Assembly: GCA_016845145.1 (NCBI GenBank)
Contig: JAERTE010000129.1
Location: 1 to 64,000, forward strand
Length of the DNA stretch: 64,000 nt
Source: Rhodospirillaceae bacterium
Lineage (GTDB): Bacteria > Pseudomonadota > Alphaproteobacteria > Rhodospirillales > Casp-alpha2
Direction: 5' to 3'
Part shown: positions 40,367-49,573 of the stretch, piece after piece
Layout of the letters: each line of letters starts with the position of its first letter
How positions within the stretch are numbered: position 1 is the first letter of the stretch
Notes under the pieces: generated by a model
Seen by the model: only the letters and a program-made list of their open reading frames with translations
The model's database searches: none
Told to the model about the DNA's origin: nothing
Made by a program: the position numbers and the translations under genes

Positions 40367-42781
40367 ATGGCCGACGCCGACGTTCCTGCAAATCCGAATA
40401 GCGCGGTTGACGATGCCGAGGCTCCGTTAGCCTCGCCGTCGGCCCGGTGGCTCGATACCCTTTTGTGGGACGAGCCACCCGAAACCGAGCATCTGAAGAA
40501 TTACCGAGCCCGTGCGCAAGGGACTGTCCCTGCGGCATTGCTGCAGGAGTTTTCGAGCGTTCAAACGGTTGATGTACTTGGGCTGACCGACGGGGCCGAG
40601 CTCGTTAACGGCACGGAAATCGAGCCCGGAACCTGGCGCCTCAGCGATAATGCCGAAGGCCAGTTTGCCGTGATCCCAGGCGATGCGTCACCAACAGACG
40701 GCCCCATCAATCTGACAATCAAGGTATCAGGCTGCGAAACGGAAGGCGGAGAGGTCGTCTCATTACTGGGCAGCATCGCGCTCTCTCTTCCGGAACGTCG
40801 TCAAGGCCCGCTATTCGCAAACCTGCCGGACATGCGACGCGCCCGTGAACGCAACGAAAGGGAACGCCAAGCTGCAGAGGATGCAGCCAAGGAGGCAGCG
40901 GCAAAACAGGCGGAAGAAAAGGAAAAGCAAGAAAAGGAGGCGCGGGAAAAGGCTGCGGCTGAAGCCGCAGCGACGCAAGAACCACCTGCGCCCGTCGATA
41001 CGCGACCATCAGATCAAACGGCCCAACGACGCCCCCGTAGGCGGGCCGCTGTCACCCTGAAACCGACGGCCCCGGCGCCGAAACCGCAGCAAAACACAGC
41101 GACGCGGCGAAAACCCGCGCGCCGCGCCGCAGTCACATTGCAACCCGTTGAACAATCCAAACCGGCAAACGCAAAAGACACAACCGAACATCCAAAACCC
41201 GCTGCCACGAAAAAACCTGCCCGTAGAGCCGCCGTAACTCTGAAGCCGACCGCGTCACAAGCGGAAGCACCAAAGGTTGCCCCCAAGGCTGCGCCCAAGG
41301 CCGTGCCCAAATCCACGGGCACCACCACCCGGCCGGCACGGCGCGCTGCTGTCACCTTAAAGCCCGTCGCAACCGACCCGCCCGCGCCGGGTAAGACACC
41401 CGCGCCACAGCCAGAGCCACAGCCAGAGCCCCCGGCAGATAGAAAAACCGCTGCAAAGTCGGCCGTAACATGGTCCAAACCCGTTACGAGAACGGTAAAA
41501 TCAGCCGTACCTCCTGCGTCCGAAAAGCAAGGCGTTATCGATACACCTGAAACCGGCGCTCCACCTGTTTCAGCAAACGATACCATCAGTATAGAACTGG
41601 GTGGTGCACCGGAAGTCGGCGACCCGCATTTCCGGGTACTGGTGGACGGTCGGCAGGTTTTGGACGGCAATATTGACTGGGGCATCGGTATGCCAATGTC
41701 GGACCCCGATGACGGTGAACTGTGTTGGCAAACCCGTAACATCGCCTGGGATTTCTCGTCGACCGGGTCCGATGCGCCGAATTCACCGGGCGCTCCGGAT
41801 ACAATTGTGCTCCGCTTCGACAACAGCGCCGCCGGCGCCCCGGCGGCTGGCACGCTGCTGGCGCGGTCTGTGACCGTGGATGGACTGCGTATCGATGCCG
41901 ACGGCCCCTATGCCAGTTATCCGGATGGCCGCTGCGCGTGGGCGGGCAGGGCGGTGCGGCAATCGTGGCACGGTGACTTGGTTTTTAATGTTGCGGGTGC
42001 ACGCAAGGGAGATCCGGATTTCACCCCCGTTGCAACCCCGCCGCCGGATGACGACACCAGCACGCCGACAGCCACAATTGATAAACCGAAAGCAACACTT
42101 TCCTCAGCGGCGGATACCGAAGAAGCCGCAGAAGCGTTGGAACCAATCGAGCGCGACAATGCGACGGCCTCGGACGATTTCGACATTGCCTTTTCAGATG
42201 CAGAAGAAATCATGGCCATGGCGGCCGAAGCGGCGCGGCGGGTGATTGATGGTCACGAGGATGATATCGGTGTTGATGCCGGCATTACCGCCATTGATCT
42301 ACCCGATGAAGCCGAACCGCCGAACGCCGGTCTGCAATTCCGGGAGGTTTTTCTAGCAGAACGGCTGGCACGTGCGAACGCCAAATGCGCGGAGCCAGAT
42401 CAGCAGCACGACAGCATTGCCGCGACCACGGCAATCTCGGCGGAAGAAGGCCAACGAATTCGCGAGTCCTTTCTTGTGGCTTGGGCGATTCGCGCCGACG
42501 CGTTGGTTGGTGAAACATCTTCCACCTTGGTCAGTGAACCTGACACGGCAACTGAGGGCGCCCCGGGTACGGCCATTGCCCGAGAGTTCCTTACGACACG
42601 GCTTAAGTCAGCGCTTGATCTACTGAATAATGGCCTGTCGAAACCCGCCGGCCGAGGGGCGCATGCAGAGCCGACAGACATCCGCACCGAAGCTGCCGCC
42701 ATTTCAGCGGCATTCCTGGAAGAGACCATGCAACGCGCTCGTCATCCCTTGCACGTCGCCAACGCCCCAACACCGGCCTAG
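40367..42781 (+). CDS. Large repeat-rich protein with a putative carbohydrate-binding domain
   Basis: 804 residues; function unknown. Residues ~1-150 are acidic and may form a small beta domain. A charged coiled coil (~155-205, rich in Ala, Glu, Lys) follows. Residues ~215-375 are a Pro/Ala/Lys-rich linker with four clear copies of PARRAAVTLKP (near residues 224, 250, 284 and 322) and a decayed fifth (KSAVTWSKPV). Residues ~405-545 form a beta-rich domain (ELGGAPEVGDPHFRVLVDG, ELCWQTRNIAWDF, VTVDGLRIDADGPYASY) reminiscent of calcium-dependent xylan-binding CBM60-like modules. The C-terminal ~200 residues are helical. There is no signal peptide. It begins 20 bases after the DHH gene. Confidence 0.65.
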   Translation: MADADVPANPNSAVDDAEAPLASPSARWLDTLLWDEPPETEHLKNYRARAQGTVPAALLQEFSSVQTVDVLGLTDGAELVNGTEIEPGTWRLSDNAEGQFAVIPGDASPTDGPINLTIKVSGCETEGGEVVSLLGSIALSLPERRQGPLFANLPDMRRARERNERERQAAEDAAKEAAAKQAEEKEKQEKEAREKAAAEAAATQEPPAPVDTRPSDQTAQRRPRRRAAVTLKPTAPAPKPQQNTATRRKPARRAAVTLQPVEQSKPANAKDTTEHPKPAATKKPARRAAVTLKPTASQAEAPKVAPKAAPKAVPKSTGTTTRPARRAAVTLKPVATDPPAPGKTPAPQPEPQPEPPADRKTAAKSAVTWSKPVTRTVKSAVPPASEKQGVIDTPETGAPPVSANDTISIELGGAPEVGDPHFRVLVDGRQVLDGNIDWGIGMPMSDPDDGELCWQTRNIAWDFSSTGSDAPNSPGAPDTIVLRFDNSAAGAPAAGTLLARSVTVDGLRIDADGPYASYPDGRCAWAGRAVRQSWHGDLVFNVAGARKGDPDFTPVATPPPDDDTSTPTATIDKPKATLSSAADTEEAAEALEPIERDNATASDDFDIAFSDAEEIMAMAAEAARRVIDGHEDDIGVDAGITAIDLPDEAEPPNAGLQFREVFLAERLARANAKCAEPDQQHDSIAATTAISAEEGQRIRESFLVAWAIRADALVGETSSTLVSEPDTATEGAPGTAIAREFLTTRLKSALDLLNNGLSKPAGRGAHAEPTDIRTEAAAISAAFLEETMQRARHPLHVANAPTPA

Positions 42782-42874
42782 CACCGGGCTTGTCTCCAGA
42801 CGTTTACGAAGAATTTACGTCTTCGCTCAATACTTCAATATTGAAATGTAAATTGCGGCACGGAGTTTGCGGTC

Positions 42875-43195
42875 ATGGGCACGATAATGGGTGTTTTGGG
42901 ATTTATAATGGGCCTGACGGCACTTTGGTTCACTTCCGAAGCAATCCGGCGTGTCGACAAGAGCGGCGAAGGCTTGATCAGGCCGCATCTTCGTCAAATT
43001 CGCTCGAAAATAAGCGAAACCAATGCCCGTATTTCTCGGCTTGAGGCGCGGCTGGAGAAAACCGAGGCGCGTATGCTGTCTTTGTTCATTGAAGAGCGCA
43101 AAGCGCGCGATTTGGCGGCACAAACCGGTGCCATCCGCGAAGGCCTGACTGACGTGCAACGCAATTTCCAGCCAACCTCCACCTACAACGCCTAA
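42875..43195 (+). CDS. Small membrane-anchored coiled-coil protein
   Basis: 106 residues: an N-terminal TM (IMGVLGFIMGLTALWFTSEAI), then a basic linker and a ~55-residue coiled coil (SKISETNARISRLEARLEKTEARML), ending in a flexible tail. The ATG at 42875 follows CGGAG. A 12-bp palindrome (TTCAATATTGAA) lies just upstream at 42832-42843. Function unknown; the layout resembles small scaffold or phage-shock-like membrane proteins. Confidence 0.65.
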   Translation: MGTIMGVLGFIMGLTALWFTSEAIRRVDKSGEGLIRPHLRQIRSKISETNARISRLEARLEKTEARMLSLFIEERKARDLAAQTGAIREGLTDVQRNFQPTSTYNA

Positions 43196-43270
43196 ATAAC
43201 CGCGCATTGCGGCCTAACGGCGGGCTCGTTTCCAGCCTGCTTGTGCTTGTCCGGCTCACATTGAATACCT

Positions 43271-44491
43271 ATGTTGAGCGCCATGGAACAACATGAGCTC
43301 TCATCAAAGCTGGCCCTCGGTTTCGCTGGTATCGGACATACCTATTCGCACCTGTTTGCACCGATTTTCTTTACCTTGGTGCCGTTGGCGCTCGAACAAC
43401 ATTTAGGCTTAAGTCACGGTGAGACCGTCTCTCTGATTGTCGTCGGAAATCTACTATTCGGGTTCGCCGCCCCCATTGCCGGGTGGCTCGCCGACCGTTG
43501 GTCATCAACAGGTATGATGGCGCTGTATTATCTGGGCACTGGGGCTGGCATGGTCATGGTCGGGCTGTCCGATACCCCGTTTGCCATGGCATTCTGGCTT
43601 GGCGTCACCGGTCTTTTTGCCTCCATCTACCACCCGGTTGGGATTGCGTGGCTGGTCCGTGTTTCCATTAACACCGGCACTGCGCTTGGGATTAACGGCG
43701 TATTTGGCGCCATGGGGGCGGCATTGGGCGCCGTTCTCACCGGTATCATGATCGATACGCTCGGATGGCGCGCTGCTTACGTCGTACCGGGTAGCATTGT
43801 GTTGCTCACCTTCGTTGCTTTCGTTTTTTGCCTGGCGCGCGGTTGGGTGGTGGAAAGCAAGGAAGACCGCAAACCACCGCCGCCTCCCGTCAGCCGTGCC
43901 GACACCATGCGCGTCATCGGTATCTTGGCGTTTACCATGCTTTGCGGCGGCCTGATCGCCAACGCCACCAACCCGGCGCTGCCAAAAGCCTTCTCGCTGG
44001 ACTTTTCGGAAGGCTCAGGCGGAGTGATGACGGTGTCGTTCTTCGTCGGCGCCGTTTACGCCGTGGCAGGCTTCATGCAGGTAATCGGCGGCAAACTAGC
44101 TGACACCTTGCCGGTGCGGCGGGTCTATTTCTACGGTTTCTTGTTACAGGTGCCGATCTTACTGGCTGCTGGATGGGTAGGGGGAACCGCACTGGTTGGT
44201 ATCTCGATCTTGATGGTCAGCGCCAATTTCGGCGTGCTACCGGCGGAAAATATCCTGGTTGCGCGCTACACACCGTCCGATCGACGGGCTTTGGTTTTCG
44301 GGCTCAAGTTTGTCCTGGCACTTGGTATATCCAGCCTAGGCGTGCTTCTGGAGGGGGCAATCTTCGATTTCACCGGCAATTTTACAGCCTTGTTCGCGAC
44401 GCTTGCAGGCTTGGCCTTAGCGGGTGGTATTGCCATCAACCATCTGCCACGAGAACGCGCCGCAGCACCGCAACCGGAACCCGCGGAATGA
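43271..44491 (+). CDS. Major facilitator superfamily transporter
   Basis: 406 residues with 12 predicted TM segments. The loop 2-3 motif is GWLADRWSSTG and the second half repeats it as GGKLADTLPVRRVY. The central loop is short and basic (ESKEDRKPPPPPVSR). The sequence YSHLFAPIFFTLVPLALEQHLGLSHGE resembles MFS groups related to fosmidomycin-resistance proteins. The transported compound is unknown. Its stop overlaps the start of a small VOC protein (ATGA), so the pair is co-translated. Confidence 0.85.
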   Translation: MLSAMEQHELSSKLALGFAGIGHTYSHLFAPIFFTLVPLALEQHLGLSHGETVSLIVVGNLLFGFAAPIAGWLADRWSSTGMMALYYLGTGAGMVMVGLSDTPFAMAFWLGVTGLFASIYHPVGIAWLVRVSINTGTALGINGVFGAMGAALGAVLTGIMIDTLGWRAAYVVPGSIVLLTFVAFVFCLARGWVVESKEDRKPPPPPVSRADTMRVIGILAFTMLCGGLIANATNPALPKAFSLDFSEGSGGVMTVSFFVGAVYAVAGFMQVIGGKLADTLPVRRVYFYGFLLQVPILLAAGWVGGTALVGISILMVSANFGVLPAENILVARYTPSDRRALVFGLKFVLALGISSLGVLLEGAIFDFTGNFTALFATLAGLALAGGIAINHLPRERAAAPQPEPAE

Positions 44492-44880
44492 GCCAGCCTG
44501 TCAGCATATCGCGTTTGGACCATTTGGTGCTGACCGTGCGCGACATCCAAGCCACATGTGAATTCTATGGCCGCGTGCTGGGTATGGAGCGTGTGGAGTT
44601 CGCTGGCGGGCGCGTCGCGCTGGCCTTCGGCAATCAGAAGATCAATTTGCACCCAGCCGGAAACGAATATGAACCGAAAGCGGAGACGCCTGTGGCGGGC
44701 TCGGGTGATCTTTGCTTTATCACCGAGACGCCGATCGATGCGGTAATAGCGCACTTGGCTTCGGAAAGCATTGAGATCATTGAAGGACCGGGCCCAAAAA
44801 CCGGTGCCATGGGCCAGATCATGTCGGTGTATTTCCGCGATCCAGACGGCAACTTGATCGAAGTGTCGAATTACACCTGA
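44488..44880 (+). CDS. VOC/glyoxalase-fold protein
   Basis: 130 residues from the ATG overlapping the MFS stop. VOC motifs: SRLDHLVLTVRDIQATCEFYGRVLGM, KINLHPAGNEYEPKA and MSVYFRDPDGNLIEVSNY, with metal-ligand candidates His12, His56 and Glu in LIEVS. The family includes glyoxalase I, fosfomycin-modifying enzymes and ring-cleavage dioxygenases. Coupling with the transporter suggests joint detoxification of a small molecule, though the residues do not single out one activity. Confidence 0.82.
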   Translation: MSQPVSISRLDHLVLTVRDIQATCEFYGRVLGMERVEFAGGRVALAFGNQKINLHPAGNEYEPKAETPVAGSGDLCFITETPIDAVIAHLASESIEIIEGPGPKTGAMGQIMSVYFRDPDGNLIEVSNYT

Positions 44881-46040
44881 CCGATTTCCTCGAGCTCGTG
44901 CAGGCGCTCGTTCAAGACCTTTTTGAGGTTGTGTTCGAGCACTTCGTGTTCTTCCACCAAAGCCTTCAAATCGGAGGCTTCCAGCACCATCAAACGCGTT
45001 TCGTTGATGGCGGTCACCGTGGCAGTGCGTTTTCTGTCCATGAGGACACCGATTTCACCGAAGAAATCACCGTCGCTCAAATGCCGCGGCGGGGAGTGAA
45101 TCAAGTCCACCTCCACGTCGCCATTGGCGATGAAATACATGGCATCCGAAACCTCGCCGCGCCGCACGATGGTGTGGCGCATCGGCACCACAAGCGGGAT
45201 CAGCCGGTCGACGATCTCGGCGATCACCGCGGCATCGACGCCGGCGAAGATCGGCACGCGTGCCACCATGCTCCAGGTCACACGGAAATCGTGCTTGCGG
45301 AATTCCTGCGCAAAGCCGGTCGCCAGAATTCCGGCCGGCAACGCATACATGGCGACACCCAAAATCATCAATACACCGCCAAAAACCTTGCCTGCCGGTG
45401 TTACCGGGGTTACATCGCCGAAGCCCACGGTGGTGAGGGTTGCCATGGCCCACCAAATGGCATCGGGAATTGAGCCAAAGGCTTCCGGCTGGGCTTCGCG
45501 CTCAAGCAAATAGGAAACACTGCCACCGAATACCAACAGCGTGCACATGATCATCAGCGCCGCCATTAGTGAGCGCCGCTGCGCCATAAATACCTTGGCG
45601 ACGGTATGAAGGGCAGGGGAGTAGCGCGTCAGCTTCAACAGGCGAAGCAGCCGGAACACGCGCAGGAACCGCAAATCCACGGTAACGAAAAACGCCAGGA
45701 AAAATGGCAAGATAGCCAACAAATCGATAATCGCCATAGGCGTGGTCATGTAGTGCCAACGGCCCATGATCGGCCCATAAGGAGTCTCGTGCGGGTCTTC
45801 CGGCACCACCCAGACACGCGCCAGATACTCTGCCGAAAAGATAACGACCGAGAACACCTCAAAAACAAAGAACTGCTCGTGATAAATCGCGTCGATGGAT
45901 TTGACGCTTTCCAGGATGACGGCCAATACGTTGACGACGATCAGAACGACGAGAAACACATCAACGATGATGCCCCAACGGCTATCGCTGTCGCGTCTCT
46001 CAATGATATCGTAGAGGCGGGCCCGCATTCTGGGAACCAT
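44871..46040 (-). CDS. Voltage-gated-type K+ channel with cyclic-nucleotide-binding domain
   Basis: 389 residues from ATG 46040 (GAGG seven bases upstream; an earlier in-frame TTG is less likely). Six TM segments: S4 carries RFLRVFRLLRLLKLTR and the pore has TLTTVGFGDVTP, with GFG in place of the commoner GYG. The C-terminal cNMP domain (~285-380) has the phosphate-binding cassette DFFGEIGVLMDRKRTATV with the conserved Glu and Arg. The architecture is like MloK1-type channels, so gating by cAMP or cGMP is plausible. Its last 10 bases overlap the convergent VOC gene. Confidence 0.9.
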   Translation of the reverse strand: MVPRMRARLYDIIERRDSDSRWGIIVDVFLVVLIVVNVLAVILESVKSIDAIYHEQFFVFEVFSVVIFSAEYLARVWVVPEDPHETPYGPIMGRWHYMTTPMAIIDLLAILPFFLAFFVTVDLRFLRVFRLLRLLKLTRYSPALHTVAKVFMAQRRSLMAALMIMCTLLVFGGSVSYLLEREAQPEAFGSIPDAIWWAMATLTTVGFGDVTPVTPAGKVFGGVLMILGVAMYALPAGILATGFAQEFRKHDFRVTWSMVARVPIFAGVDAAVIAEIVDRLIPLVVPMRHTIVRRGEVSDAMYFIANGDVEVDLIHSPPRHLSDGDFFGEIGVLMDRKRTATVTAINETRLMVLEASDLKALVEEHEVLEHNLKKVLNERLHELEEIGQV

Positions 46041-46058
46041 CAGGCACCTCAAGCCAAG

Positions 46059-47360
46059 TTATGCCAGCGCTTGATCCAAATCGTACAGAAGATCGTCGGC
46101 AGTCTCCAGACCGATCGACAGACGGATCACTTCCGGCCCGGCACCGGCGGCAGTTCGCTGCTCGTCGGTCAACTGGCGGTGCGTTGTCGAAGCCGGGTGC
46201 AGAATCAATGAGCGCGTATCACCAACATTGGCCAGGTGTGAGAACAAATTGACGCCTTCCACCATCCGCACACCGGCCTCATAGCCGCCCTTGAGACCGC
46301 ATGTGAACACAGAGCCAGCGCCCTTCGGCAGGTATTTCTTGGCGAGATCGTGATAGGGGCTTTGCGGCAAGCCGGCATAGGACACCCAATCAACAGCGGG
46401 GTGAGCATCCAGGAATTCCGCCACTTTTTGCGCATTTTCAATATGACGATCCATGCGCAGGTGTAGGGTTTCCATGCCTGTGATGGTATAAAAAGCGTTG
46501 GTCGGCGACATGCAGGGGCCGAAATCTCGCAGGCCCACGGCGCGCGTCTTCATGGTGAAACCGAAATCACCGAAGGTTTCGGCGAAAGTCAGGCCATGGT
46601 AGGCCGGATCGGGTTCTGTCATGGTCGGAAATTTAGCCGCATTGGCGGCCCAATCGAATTTACCGGACTCAACAATCGCGCCGCCCAAAGAGGTGCCGTG
46701 GCCTGATAGAAACTTGGTCGTCGAATGGACAATAAGATCGGCGCCCCAATGAAACGGTTGGCAGAGGTAGGGCGTCGCCAGCGTATTGTCGACGATCAGC
46801 GGAATACCCGCATCTTTGGCAATCGCCGCGACAGCCTCCAAGTCGACAATCACGCCACCAGGGTTAGCGAGTACCTCAATGAAAATGCCCTTGGTTTTCG
46901 GCGTGATGGCCTTGCGGAAATTCTCCGGATCAATGGGATCGACGAATTGGCAGGTCCAGCCCAGGCGCTTGAAACTGACCCCGAATTGCGTGATCGAACC
47001 ACCATAGAGATTGCGCGATGCAACGAACTCATCACCCGGCTCCAGCAGAGAAAAAAACGCTAAAAACTGAGCCGCATGGCCCGACGCGGCACATACGGCG
47101 GCGCGGCCGTCCTCCAGATTGGCAATGCGCTCCTCCAAGACCGAGACGGTCGGATTGGTCAGGCGCGAGTATAGGAAGCCGAACGTTTGCAGGTTGAACA
47201 GATCTGCCGCGTGATCCGCGTCGTCGAACACATACGAGGTCGTCTGGTAAATAGGCGTGTTACGCGCACCGGTGACGGGGTCGGGCCTGGCACCTGCATG
47301 AATGGTGCGCGTTTCCATGCCGTATTCATGCGGGCCGCTGTTTTTTCGGTCGTTTGTCAT
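46059..47360 (-). CDS. O-acetylhomoserine sulfhydrylase / aminocarboxypropyltransferase
   Basis: PLP enzyme of the Cys/Met-metabolism family, 433 residues from ATG 47360. Motifs: RTIHAGARPDPVTGARNTPIYQTTSYVFDD, FLYSRLTNPT, AASGHAAQFLAFFSLLEPGD, VDNTLATPYLCQPFHWGADLIVHSTTKFLSGHG with the PLP lysine, and the C-terminal DTRSLILHPASTTHRQL. The length and inserts are those of MetY rather than MetB/MetZ. It would make homocysteine from O-acetylhomoserine and sulfide. It lies two bases downstream of the CoA-binding-protein gene on the same strand, so co-transcription is likely. Confidence 0.9.
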   Translation of the reverse strand: MTNDRKNSGPHEYGMETRTIHAGARPDPVTGARNTPIYQTTSYVFDDADHAADLFNLQTFGFLYSRLTNPTVSVLEERIANLEDGRAAVCAASGHAAQFLAFFSLLEPGDEFVASRNLYGGSITQFGVSFKRLGWTCQFVDPIDPENFRKAITPKTKGIFIEVLANPGGVIVDLEAVAAIAKDAGIPLIVDNTLATPYLCQPFHWGADLIVHSTTKFLSGHGTSLGGAIVESGKFDWAANAAKFPTMTEPDPAYHGLTFAETFGDFGFTMKTRAVGLRDFGPCMSPTNAFYTITGMETLHLRMDRHIENAQKVAEFLDAHPAVDWVSYAGLPQSPYHDLAKKYLPKGAGSVFTCGLKGGYEAGVRMVEGVNLFSHLANVGDTRSLILHPASTTHRQLTDEQRTAAGAGPEVIRLSIGLETADDLLYDLDQALA

Positions 47361-47361
47361 T

Positions 47362-47889
47362 TCAGCCCATTTTTCGCCTTTTCGATGAGATAACACCGGA
47401 ATTGATACCACTCCAACTCAACTCGCCAAACAACCGTCCGTACTCGATCTTCGGGCATCGATCCATGATCACCTGCAGACCTGCGGCACGCGCACGTTCG
47501 GCGGCCGCGTCATTGCGTATACCCAATTGCATCCAGATCACGCTGATACCCTTATCGGCAGCCATCGCAATGGCTTCATCAACGATACCGCCAGCAGCTT
47601 CGGACGAACGGAAAATGTCGACCATATCGATTCGATCGGGAATATCCGCAAGCCGCGCGTAACACATCTCGCCCAGTATCTCTTTACCGGCCTGTCCAGG
47701 GTTGACCGGAATTACCCTGAATCCCTTGCCTTGCATGTACTTCATGGCAAAATTCGACGGTCGCACCCAATTGGGACTGGCGCCAACCATCGCCACCACC
47801 CGCACATCGCGCAGGATGCCTTCGATTTCGGCATCTTCATAGACGAGAGGAGAAGGTGGCGCGGCGGCTTCACTCACCGGTCGGACCAT
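47362..47889 (-). CDS. CoA-binding domain protein
   Basis: 175-residue single Rossmann domain of the CoA-binding (YccU) family: VVAMVGASPNWVRPSNFAMKYMQGKGFRVIPVNPG, VDIFRSSEAAGGIVDEAI, VIWMQLGIRNDAAAERARAAGLQVIMDRCPKIEY. These proteins bind CoA or acyl-CoA, and some regulate neighbouring enzymes. It overlaps the crotonase gene by 16 bases and sits just before metY, an order also found in other alphaproteobacteria as I recall. Confidence 0.87.
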   Translation of the reverse strand: MVRPVSEAAAPPSPLVYEDAEIEGILRDVRVVAMVGASPNWVRPSNFAMKYMQGKGFRVIPVNPGQAGKEILGEMCYARLADIPDRIDMVDIFRSSEAAGGIVDEAIAMAADKGISVIWMQLGIRNDAAAERARAAGLQVIMDRCPKIEYGRLFGELSWSGINSGVISSKRRKMG

Positions 47890-48668
47890 TCGGGCATCGG
47901 TTTCTTTTCGACGAAGGCGTCAATGCCCGCACGAGTCTCGGTGTCTTGCATATTGGTACAAATCACTTCCGCCGCATGCTCATACGCACCTTCAAGGCCA
48001 GCTTCCAACTGCTTATAGAACAATTGCTTACCATGCGCGACGGCGACCGGGGATTTGGCGGCAATGGTGCCCGCCAACTCAGCCACGGCGGCGTCCAATT
48101 GATCCGCAGGCACGACGCGGTTGACCAAGCCGTACTGGCGCGCCGTTTCGGCATCAATGAACTCGCCGGTCATTAGCATCTCCATGGCCTGCTTGCGTGG
48201 CAGGTTGCGGGTTACGGCAACCATCGGGGTTGAACAGAATAGACCTACGTTGATACCGGATGTGGCGAATGTGGCTTCGTCCACGGTGACGGCCAAATCG
48301 CATTGCGCCACCAATTGGCAACCGGCGGCTGTTGCCATGCCGTGTACCCGCGCAATCACCGGCTGTGGAATCTCGGTCAGAGTCACCATCATGCGGCTGC
48401 ATTGCTCGAAAAACGCCGCCATGGCCTCAGGACCTGGGTCACCGCGCATCTCCGCCAAGTCGTGACCGGCGCAAAACGCTTTGCCTGCACCGGCAATCAC
48501 CACCACGCGAACGCTCGAATCAACGGCAATTGCGTCCAGTTCCGACTGCAGGGCGCTCATGAGCTCGCGCGACAAAGCATTGAATTTGTTGCCTCGGTTC
48601 AGGGTCAGGGTGGCGATACCCTGATCGTCGCTCCGAAGCAGTACCGGTTCATTTTGGGAAAGTGTCAT
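47874..48668 (-). CDS. Crotonase-family protein lacking both catalytic glutamates
   Basis: 264 residues from ATG 48668. The fold is clear: LNRGNKFNALSRELM, FCAGHDLAEM (oxyanion hole) and HGMATAAGCQLVAQCDLAV. At the two positions that hold the catalytic Glu pair in enoyl-CoA hydratase, this protein has Gln (GCQLVAQCD) and Gly (TSGINVGLF). The pattern resembles ECHDC3-type members. It therefore probably is not a classical hydratase; isomerase, thioesterase or acyl-binding roles are possible. It is transcribed with the CoA-binding protein. Confidence 0.85.
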   Translation of the reverse strand: MTLSQNEPVLLRSDDQGIATLTLNRGNKFNALSRELMSALQSELDAIAVDSSVRVVVIAGAGKAFCAGHDLAEMRGDPGPEAMAAFFEQCSRMMVTLTEIPQPVIARVHGMATAAGCQLVAQCDLAVTVDEATFATSGINVGLFCSTPMVAVTRNLPRKQAMEMLMTGEFIDAETARQYGLVNRVVPADQLDAAVAELAGTIAAKSPVAVAHGKQLFYKQLEAGLEGAYEHAAEVICTNMQDTETRAGIDAFVEKKPMPEWSDR

Positions 48669-48791
48669 TTCCAAAAACCCTCATACAATTCGTCCAATAT
48701 GTTCGACCCTGGACGCGATTTAGGCAAGGGGTTTGACGTGACCTGCGACAGGCGTCGATAATCGCTTTGGTATAACCAACTTGAGGATTCC

Positions 48792-49571
48792 ATGACCGAT
48801 AAAGTGGCGGAACGCATCGCGGCCTCGATGACCGGGCTTCTTGGAGCTGAATACGGGGAAGGTACCGTTGACCCGCTTGGCGATGCCAAGGCGCAGCGCG
48901 ACCGCCTGAACCACCGGCTCGCGTCGCTTGAACTCAGGCGCCAGGCAAATATTGAAGGCGTTGTCTCCATGGCTTTTGCGGTTGCCGGCAACGATGAAGT
49001 CAGCGAAGAGACGCAAGCCTTGGACGACGACTGGCTGACACGCCTTGTCGGTCATGCCCAGGACGTGGGTAATCCGATGATGCAGACCGTCTGGGGGCAG
49101 TTGCTGGCCTATGAGGCCGATGCGCCCGGCAGTTTCAGCCTGCGCACGCTTGACGCTCTGGCAGGGATGACCGGGGAGGACTGGGGAACATGGAAGCGCG
49201 CGTGCCATCTCTGCTTCCCGACAGGATATCTGTTAAAACTCGGGCATCGCCACGAATTCGAGGAATTCGGACTTGGCGCCGGCGAGATCGCGCGGCTGCA
49301 AGCGCTAGGCTTGGTGCAGGAAACAGATGACATGAGCGTCACCTTTTATGCGCCGAGCAAAGGGCTGACCTTCGACTACCCGGGCGCCAACCTGATCGTC
49401 CGGCACCCGGAGAACACCCTGTTCACTTTACCGGCCTTCCGCATTTCTGGCGTGGCGCGTGAAATGCTGGCGCACCTGGGCGGCGAGAACGCCAATCTCG
49501 AGTATTTGCAGGCGCTCGGCGAGTCGCTCCGCACTGAAGGCTACGATTTCCGTCTGAGAGAGACCCACTGA
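48792..49571 (+). CDS. DUF2806 protein
   Basis: 259 residues, no signal peptide. The central segment LDDDWLTRLVGHAQDVGNPMMQTVWGQLLAYEADAPGSFSLRTLDALAGM matches the DUF2806 pattern. The C-terminal part (~150-255) looks like a winged-helix-containing alpha/beta domain. DUF2806 proteins are seen in varied contexts, sometimes near defence genes, but here the neighbours are metabolic. The ATG is preceded by TGAGGATTCC. It is followed after two bases by a thioesterase gene. Confidence 0.72.
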   Translation: MTDKVAERIAASMTGLLGAEYGEGTVDPLGDAKAQRDRLNHRLASLELRRQANIEGVVSMAFAVAGNDEVSEETQALDDDWLTRLVGHAQDVGNPMMQTVWGQLLAYEADAPGSFSLRTLDALAGMTGEDWGTWKRACHLCFPTGYLLKLGHRHEFEEFGLGAGEIARLQALGLVQETDDMSVTFYAPSKGLTFDYPGANLIVRHPENTLFTLPAFRISGVAREMLAHLGGENANLEYLQALGESLRTEGYDFRLRETH

Positions 49572-49573
49572 CG

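Noticed and set aside
42832-42843. Palindrome TTCAATATTGAA before the small coiled-coil gene
   Set aside because: A perfect but A/T-rich 12-mer; one occurrence without a regulator nearby is not enough for an operator call.
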